Part shown: positions 57,649-64,000 of the stretch, piece by piece
How the letters are laid out: each line of letters starts with the position of its first letter
Position numbering within the stretch: position 1 is the first letter of the stretch
Source: Saururus chinensis
Taxonomy: Eukaryota; Streptophyta; Magnoliopsida; Piperales; Saururaceae
Direction of reading: 5' to 3'
Assembly (NCBI GenBank): GCA_035235625.1
Contig: CP141148.1
Span: 18,663,057-18,727,056, forward strand
DNA: 64,000 nt
Notes under the pieces: model-generated
Databases searched by the model: none
What the model saw: only the letters and a program-made list of their open reading frames with translations
What the model was told of the DNA's origin: nothing
Made by a program: the position numbers and the translations under genes

Positions 57649-57770
57649 TTAGCAGTGACAAATTATGGATAAAGGCTTTGCGGGATTGTTTGTCAGAATC
57701 TCAATTTCTACCAAAGGGCTTGCCTTCTGGATTTATTGAAGGTTCTACTGGATATGATACACTAAGCCCC
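57649..57770 (+). pseudogene. Possible captured exon, plus strand, unrecognised
   Basis: After an acceptor-like TTAGCAG, the plus strand reads ALRDCLSESQFLPKGLPSG and FIEGSTGYDTLSPL before a stop. Composition and codon pattern look exonic and differ from the surrounding intron-like DNA. I cannot name the gene. It lies in opposite orientation to the AUG6/RAD51/RhoGAP pieces. Confidence 0.3.
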
Positions 57771-58316
57771 CTCTGATAAACTGAGAGTATATTTCAAAAG
57801 CTGCTGAAAAACGTATATTTGATATTATAAATCACAGTACATTTTTACATATATTGCTAACAAATGAAACTTTATACGTTTATAAACTCTGCATATCTTC
57901 TGAGTGAAAGATCTGACTGTTTTTATTGCATGAATTTCTTATATATAGTTTTTGTTAGCAACAAAAAAAAATAAAAAACAAATCCTATTTCGAATCTAAC
58001 AAACTAAAGATAAACTGCTATAGATCGGAAGGGGAAAGACTATATCTTGGACATGGTTTTGTTAAAAAATGACACAGGTTGGATCTGGTCATCCGAAGAT
58101 GTCTTTCTCATTAACATCTATTGAGATAACAAAAACCAAAATGACTATCAAGTAATAAATTGTTTACAAAGCATTAATATCAAGAGCTACACAAAAAGGA
58201 AATTATATCAGTTGTTAAACTTGCCTGAAAGGTAAAGAGTTATAGTATATATGAGTTATGAAGGCAGAAAAAAGAAAGAGTTTTTTTTGCAAAAGACAAA
58301 CATTTGAAGCACCTAC

Positions 58317-58435
58317 CTCGTTGTGGAAGCATGAGTCATGATGTTCCCACCAATTGGCTTGATCTGCGGCACAGCAAACATTGCAGAGCCATCAACTTGA
58401 GCAACAACTTGATTTGTTATCACCACTGCCATGCC
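58317..58435 (-). pseudogene. RAD51: Captured RAD51 exon fragment
   Basis: Minus strand: [20 protein letters not shown], then [11 protein letters not shown] and HASTTR, ending at donor GAG|GTAGGT (58,317/58,316). This is the RAD51 segment just before LALRKGR; DMC1 has a different sequence (NQVIADPGG...), so RAD51 is meant. Only about 39 codons are left, with a Gly to Val change (FAVPQ for FAGPQ). RAD51 is the recombinase of homologous repair; this piece holds part of the L2/ATPase C-terminal region and no Walker motifs. It is joined without intron to AUG6 exon sequence at about 58,435. The chimeric frame has already stopped (58,453). Confidence 0.93.
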
Positions 58436-58452
58436 TTTGTGTGTTTGATGTT

Positions 58453-59713
58453 CTACTCGAGGAATTTGGACTCAAACTGAATAATTGCGGAAGTTTCAAT
58501 GCAGCACCAGGAGCACCCTTTTTCATGTTGGGCTAATGACAACTTTGAGGTTATATCCAGCACTTCATCAGAGCCGCTACCCTGTCATCAGTGAATAGAA
58601 AAAAGGAATAAAATTTGGCTTGTATCCCTAACCTGGAATTGCTACTAATCTGGGCATTCCTTAAAACTTACAATAAACCTTCCACAGGTCTGAGCTTGAC
58701 TAGGAGAGGTTGATGTCCCATTACAACCAGTTATAGGTATATTAGTTATACTGTTCACTTCTTCAGTAAGCTCCGCTATTGATTCTTTCATTGTTGGAAC
58801 AACTATTGATTCTTTCATTGTTGGAACAACTTCATTCAGCTGACTTATAAATGCCTACAAAATGAAACAATTCAGGTAAAACTTTTTACATATAGGAACA
58901 GAGTAATGAACTATTAATGAAGCACATATAATAAATAGCTTTAATCCAAAATTATCTGGTTCAATTAAACAGAGTATCAAGCAAGCCAGTAAAAGACCTT
59001 TGTACATAAACACACACTTGCAGGTACATCCAAATGAAAAAAAAACTAGAGTTATTATTTAAAACCTCTATGCTAGCTAAATGCTGGCTATGTTCTGAAA
59101 GGGTTGCGGCCAAAGATTCAGCATGGCCATTGGGGCCACCATCGGATGCAGACCGTAAAAGCTCAGGACCTTCTCCATCATTAGCTGTGGACTACATACA
59201 AAACAATAACTAAGAAACCAGGATAAAAAGTAAAAAAAAAACAGAAGGCAGCATCTTCCAAAACTTCACAAATGATAAGAAACAAATCTTTACAAAATGA
59301 AGTGACTGCTTATGAATACGTTGTAAAGCATGAGTCCAACGCCTTAGTATTTCTGCTATATCGACAATAGGGTGAACTCGTCCACTCTGTGTTGAATCTA
59401 ATATATCACTGTCTCTTTCAAGGTTTGTTCCAATTTCATGATCATCTGAAGGTACCGAGGCCTGATCACCAGCTCGATCAGACAATAAATTTGGGTTGGA
59501 CTGAGAACTCTGATCCATGGCTGCAAGCAAAGCTGATCCAAAAATACGATTCTGGCGCCCATGCCCGAGGTGAATGGCGCTCTGGAAAAAGAGAGGGGGG
59601 GAGGAATAAGAGAGGGGCGAAAGGGGGGGTAGGCAAAGGAGATGACGCCGGAATCCGGCTGCGGAGCCCGATTCGGCACCCCGCAGTCGGATTCCGGTGA
59701 GAGGGGTATGCAC
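58453..59713 (-). CDS. AUG6: Chimeric ORF: CACTA leader fused to AUGMIN subunit 6 fragment
   Basis: Predicted minus-strand exons: 59,713-59,294, 59,191-59,066, 58,854-58,672, and 58,581 to the stop at 58,453-58,455. All junctions are GT-AG and phase 0, giving 285 codons. Residues 1 to about 55 come from the GC-rich leader. Then [73 protein letters not shown] and [13 protein letters not shown] match a middle part of AUGMIN subunit 6 (HAUS6-like, microtubule branching). In the last exon a one-base change near 58,518 shifts the frame: [15 protein letters not shown] is still legible in another frame. The AUG6 N-terminus and C-terminus are absent. Function as such is unlikely; expression is possible. 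Confidence 0.75.
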
Positions 59714-60060
59714 AGAAAGTGGAACGAGGGTAGGAGGAGAAACAGGGGGCGGTCTTCGCCTTCGGACGGACCGACCCTAGGGCGGCGGCTGCGTAGAGGC
59801 GGATGGGCCAGAGATGGCAGCTTCGTAGAGGCGGACGGGATAGAGATGGTGGCGTAGAGGTGGATGGACCAGAGACGGCGGCTTAGGCGGATTCGAAGCC
59901 GGAGGGCGAGACCGTGGCGGAGCATGAAGGTGAGGCCACGGCGGAGAGGGTGGTTATCGGAGGCGAGGATGATGTCGGTGATGGCGAGGAACCAGTGATG
60001 TCGTCCAGGAAAATGCGGCGTCTGAGGCGAGATCCGGTTGGCATCTGAGAGAGAGAGAGT
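59714..60060 (-). promoter_or_regulatory. GC-rich leader/promoter-like region of the captured gene
   Basis: A CpG-rich stretch (GAGGCGGA(T/C)GG repeated near 59,797, 59,825, 59,855) in otherwise AT-rich DNA, upstream of the chimeric ATG on the minus strand. A second start on the same strand (about 60,043) opens a 52-codon frame beginning MPTGSRLRRRIFLDDITG that ends at 59,883; it could be an upstream ORF or another captured first exon. No clear TATA box. Confidence 0.45.
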
Positions 60061-60079
60061 GAGGAAGACGGGTTAATAA

Positions 60080-60440
60080 GCGCAGGCGAATTTTCTTTTG
60101 TGACGCTCCACCTGCAGTGTTGCAAAAAGAAGTTTATTTGTGACGCTTCTGATAAAGCTTCGCTATAATGTGTGAAGGGAGCCAGAGTTGCGAGCGTCGC
60201 TAATAGCTTAAATATTTGCGACGATAAATATTTAGGGTCGCTAATATTTATCTTAGCAATGTTAATAGATATATTTAAAAAAAAAATTAAAATTATTAGT
60301 GAAGCTCACGTTGAGCGTCACTAGTAGTATGTGTTACTACGATGCAAATACTTAACTGTCGCAATTACTTCATGTTATTAACGACGCTTCAAGATAAGTA
60401 TCTCGAATAGTTTAAAATTAATTATAAAAAAAAATTCTCC
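60080..60440. repeat. Internal AGCGACGC-type cluster in CACTA 2
   Basis: Diverged copies such as TTGCGACGATAAA, GAGCGTCGCTAAT and TTAACGACGCTTC mark a change from GC-rich leader to pyrimidine tracts, mirroring 50,040-50,250 of CACTA 1. Confidence 0.75.
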
Positions 60441-61190
60441 TCACTCTCTCTCTCTCATCCTTCTCTTTTTCTCACTCTCTCTCTCCTCTCCTCCATCCCT
60501 CTCCTACTCTCTCCTCTCTTTCTCTTCTCTCCCTCTTCCCTCTCCCTAATTAATATTAAAACATATATTATATAATACAAATTTTTAATATTAATTTTAA
60601 AATATAATATTTAATAAAAAAAATATTAAAAAAATTAAATTAAATTCCTTCCTCTCTCTATACTCTCTCTCTTATCTCACTCTCTCTCTCCCTTCCCCTC
60701 CTACTCTCTCCCTCCTCACTCTCTCTCCTCTTCTCTCTCTCCTCACTCTCTCTCTTCTCTCTCTCCTCACACTCTCTCTAATTAATATTAAAAAATATAA
60801 TATTTAATACAAAATTTTAATATTATTTTTAAAATATAATATTTAATAAAAAAAATTAAATTAAATTCCTCCCTCTCTATACTTTCTCTCTCTTATCTCA
60901 CTCTCTCTCCCTCTCCTACTCTCTCCCTCCTCTCTCTCTTCTCTTCTCTCTCTCCTCTCTCTCTCTTCTCTCTCCTCTACTCATTGTGTCTTCTCTCTCT
61001 CCTCTTCTCTCTCTCCGCTCTCTCTTATCTTCTCTCTCTCTCCTCTTCTCTCCTTCCTCTCTCTTTCTTATATTCTCTCTCTCCTCTCTCTCTTATCTTC
61101 TCTCTCTCTCCTCTTCTCTCCCTCCTCTCTCTCTTCTCTCTCCTCACTATCTCTCTTTCTTTTCTCGCTCTCCCTCTCTCTATACCATTT
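60430..61190. repeat. Pyrimidine modules of CACTA 2
   Basis: Three CT-rich tracts (60,434-60,545, 60,648-60,778, 60,866-61,190) are separated by an AT-rich segment (TAATTAATATTAAAA ... AAATTAAATTAAATTCC) of about 105 bp occurring at 60,547 and 60,780. This is the complementary-strand version of the GA modules of CACTA 1. Leu/Ser-rich frames here are compositional. Confidence 0.85.
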
Positions 61191-61199
61191 AATATAATA

Positions 61200-62560
61200 T
61201 GAAAATTTTTAATTAAAATATAAAAAATATATATTTATAACTTTTATCAAATCGAGTATTGATATCTTGAAACTAAACTTGACCCGAGTACGTATTTGAG
61301 TTAAATTAATGTAGAAGGACGAGGCAATTTAGGATTTAAAAATTACTAAATATATGAAATTTGGTAAATAGAGGATGAGTTAAATCAACTAACAAACGAC
61401 AAAAAATTAGAGAGAAAATTATACGAAACATACTATATATGGATGCATGAGACAGATATATATCTAATTGTTTATGGATGCATGAGATAGATATATATCT
61501 AATTGTTTAGGCAATATAAAAAACTAGCTAGCCCGTACTTACTCTTATAACACATACATTAGATAGGCAATTTATTATTTATTGACAATTAACAACACAC
61601 TAGTCTAAAGGGCAAATTATTACCAACTATATATAATTAACAACAGTACTATAGTCCTAAATAGATAAATAAGTTACAAGTCTTCATGTTACCGCAGTAG
61701 TAATATTTTTCATAATATTTATATTCATATAATTTAATAGTACTAATAAATAGTTATGTTTTACAAATTTATTACATAATATGATAAATAATTATTTAAA
61801 TTTTTTATTAATATATGTATTTCATAATTTATATTATTCAAATTTATTATATAAATTATTAAATTAAATAATAATTTAATTATATTATATATTTAATTGA
61901 TTAAGTATTTCATAATTTATATTTCTTAATTTGTAAGTGGGAACAACATATACAATATTCTTCTAACATAAGTCGAGAGATTAAGTCAAATGTCTTAGCA
62001 CAAATATAAAAAAACTAGCTAGCCTTTAATTACATGTTATAGCATATACGTCTGTTAGCCAAATTATCATCGATAAATTAATAAAACTAGTTACAAATGT
62101 GCAAATAAGTCGTATGCCTTCATTACAATATTAATAATACTTTTTATATTTATGTTAATATAATTTAACATTAGAGTTATATTTTACATATTAAATTTTT
62201 TTATTTTATTATATATTAAATATATATAAGAAGTTATTTTTTAATATATTAAATTAAATATTTTATAATATATATTATTTTATTTATAAAGAGGAATTAT
62301 ACCATGATCTTCCTATAACATAAGTCGAGATATTAAGCTCATTGTCTGGGCCCAATTCTAAAAGAATATTTCTTTAATCATGTTATTACACTTCCCATTT
62401 TAACCTACCTACTTCCTTAACAAAAAATGTTTAAAATTTTATGTTGTAACTAGAGTTTGGGTAAATACGATCCATAGAAGGCGATATCAATATGGATGAC
62501 AAAATTGATAATTACGCGTCAAAATTAAATGTTTCAATAAATATATAAAGAAAGTAACTA
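61200..62560. repeat. AT-rich block with long tandem repeats
   Basis: A 34-bp unit (ATGGATGCATGAGA(C/T)AGATA ...) is duplicated at about 61,438-61,508. A larger unit of roughly 450 bp follows: AAACTAGCTAGCC at 61,521 and 62,022, AACATAAGTCGAGA at 61,966 and 62,318, with tissue of TTATATTTAA between. No frame or domain. Confidence 0.65.
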
Positions 62561-63088
62561 TTAGTGACGAATTTGTAAAGTGTCGCTACAAGTATCATTA
62601 AGTTGCAATGCTTTCTATAAAGCATCGCTAAAAGTATCCTCCGTAGTGACGCTTCATAAAACTGTCACAAATAGTTATTTTTTTAAAAATTTAAAATTTT
62701 TAAAACATAACATATAGTGACGCTTTAATAAAGCATCGCTACAAAACTAACTTGTAGCGACGCTTTACAATAAGCGTCACTAATAAGTCAAATTGTACAA
62801 CATCGCTAATAAGCCGACTTGTAGCGACGCTTTCTATAAAGCGTCGCTAATAAGCCAACTTGTAGTGATACTTTCAGTAAAGCGTCACTAATAAGCCAAC
62901 GTTCATCGACACTTTATGTAAAGCATTGCTACAAGTATATTATTAGCAACGCTTTGAGGAAAGCGTCGCTAAAAGTATAATTTAGTTACGACGCTTTACA
63001 AAGTGTTGCAAATGATAGTTTTTAGCGACGCTTTTAAATGCGTCGTTAATAAAAGCGTCGTTAATACCCAACTTTTTTCTTGTTAGTA
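62560..63088. repeat. Right subterminal repeats of CACTA 2
   Basis: About twenty copies of TAGCGACGCTTT and AAAGCGTCGCTA(A/C) in both orientations, ending in TTAATACCCAAC and a degraded terminal repeat. Confidence 0.88.
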
Positions 63089-63515
63089 TCATGATAACAA
63101 TCTCTTGTTGCTGCCAACTGGCTGTAGAGGCCGCCTGTAGCCTTCTGAATTTGTTTGCTGCCAACATTTAATAGTTTAAAATAGTGCATGAGTGCCTTAG
63201 TTTTGAAATGAGCAATGACAAAGTTCGTTTCCTTAATTTTGTGTACAATAGTGCCGTTTATCATCATGGGACCCATGTGATTGCACAGCTCTCCTAATTT
63301 GTGAGGACTTATTGCACATATTACAAATATGGCTGTATGCTCTTTATAATTTGGAAAATATTTTCTCTAACTAGGCTTCAAGAGCAGAGCCTACATAGGG
63401 TTGCTCGTGTGGAAAGAGAAGCAAGTAACTATGCACTATGTTAGATCTAGCTCCAAATACCCAATCTAACATGTACCATGTTAACTTCTATATAGGGTGT
63501 TAAAAACTCAATTTA
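63089..63515. other. Right flank of CACTA 2, no gene recognised
   Basis: Two overlapping frames of 60-70 codons on the minus strand (to 63,276) begin inside the flank and run into the transposon end. No family recognised. Confidence 0.4.
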
Positions 63516-64000
63516 GGGGCCATTTGGGTATGGAATTAATTTACTATTGAATCCGAATTTTTTTGGAATTAATTTATTCGATTTAATATAGAAACGAAAT
63601 TTGGTTTGGGTATGGAATTTTTTAGATAGAATCACATTTAGATAGCGAACTGTGTTTAAGGTCAAAATCTTTAGAATTTTTAGGTAAATTGACAAATATA
63701 CTATTTGAATGGAATTGTTTTGATAGAATCATATTTGGGTAAGAAATTTCTGTATTTTTTGAAATTGTTGAATTTATGAAAAAATTACAAATATAACCTT
63801 GGTTTATGCATTGTACGCAGTTAGTGGCATTATTGCTAAACCCTATAACATTATCGCTACAATACTATATTGGCTTGTATTGTATCAATACGGTAGATAT
63901 ATATTGACATGTTATTAATTTATTATTTATTATATTTATAAAAATATTTAAAAAAATTATACGACAGAGACATGTAAGCAATAACGCGTGTTTCCAATTT
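63516..64000. mobile_element. Start of a further AT-rich repeat, cut by window edge
   Basis: GGGGCCATTTGGGTATGGAATT at 63,517 looks like the GC-capped terminus of a MITE/hAT-type element, and TTTGGGTATGGAATTTT recurs at 63,604 with a variant at 63,735. The other end is outside the window, so this is tentative. Confidence 0.35.

Larger units (their letters stand above)
54383..63088. mobile_element. CACTA 2: large CACTA-type element with captured genes
   Basis: Left end CACTATAACAAAATGGGG at 54,383 is a clear variant of CACTACAACAAAATTGGG. Right end, read inward on minus, is TACTAACAAGAAAAAAG then TTGGGTATTAACGACGC, a degraded version. Both ends carry AGCGACGC/GCGTCGCT repeats (54,400-54,920; 62,560-63,075). 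The interior holds gene fragments, internal repeats, pyrimidine tracts and an AT-rich repeat block. Flanks CAA and TCA do not match, so the right edge could be wrong, decayed or composite. No transposase recognised. Confidence 0.75.

Noticed and set aside
1-64000. tRNA, rRNA or other structural RNA genes
   Set aside because: No cloverleaf with A/B boxes or rRNA core motifs noticed on either strand by eye. A tRNAscan or Infernal run would be decisive.

Overview
This window is repeat-dense nuclear DNA from a flowering plant. The evidence is plant-type LTR retrotransposons of both superfamilies, an L1-type LINE, CACTA DNA transposons, a terpene synthase (TPS) relic, and exon fragments of plant genes (AUGMIN subunit 6, RAD51, a RhoGAP) with GT-AG introns. 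I cannot name the species. Nothing prokaryotic, organellar or viral was recognised, and I see no complete, obviously functional host gene.

Layout. 1-4.1 kb: a decayed minus-strand Athila-like gypsy gag and 5' LTR, split by a solo LTR. 5.7-9.1 kb and 16.1-16.6 kb: a plus-strand copia (Sire/Maximus-like) LTR and gag, interrupted by a complete gypsy-type element (9097-16138) with matching LTRs and a CACAC target duplication. That element codes only for gag and a dead protease. 18.3-25 kb: fragments of copia and gypsy LTRs and internal regions, nested. 25,140-29,304: a 4.2-kb solo LTR with a perfect CTACT duplication, inside another Athila-like element whose gag resumes at 29.4 kb. 30.3-36 kb: a 60-bp tandem array, a gypsy RNase H/integrase fragment, copia gag and LTR fragments. 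36,285-41,345: a copia element with gag, protease, integrase, reverse transcriptase and RNase H, all with stops. A 223-bp Mutator-type MITE sits in its 5' LTR. 41.35-46.79 kb: a LINE with ORF1, ORF2 and a poly-A end.

46,852-51,878 is a non-autonomous CACTA element (CCG duplication) full of AGCGACGC subterminal repeats, GA-rich modules and a GC-rich block. 52.4-54.3 kb holds a scrambled TPS locus: a TATA box and N-terminal exons on plus, C-terminal exons on minus, and an inverted second copy of the last exon that would make a long hairpin.

54,383 to about 63,088 is the most interesting part: a second, larger CACTA-type element carrying spliced-looking fragments of three unrelated genes in one orientation (minus): AUGMIN subunit 6 (four exon pieces), RAD51 (fused inside the last AUG6 exon) and a REN1/PHGAP-type RhoGAP (three exons). 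From an ATG in the GC-rich leader, the predicted exons keep one frame for 285 codons. This is a Pack-CACTA candidate that may make a chimeric transcript. Coordinates of element edges without clear target duplications are approximate.
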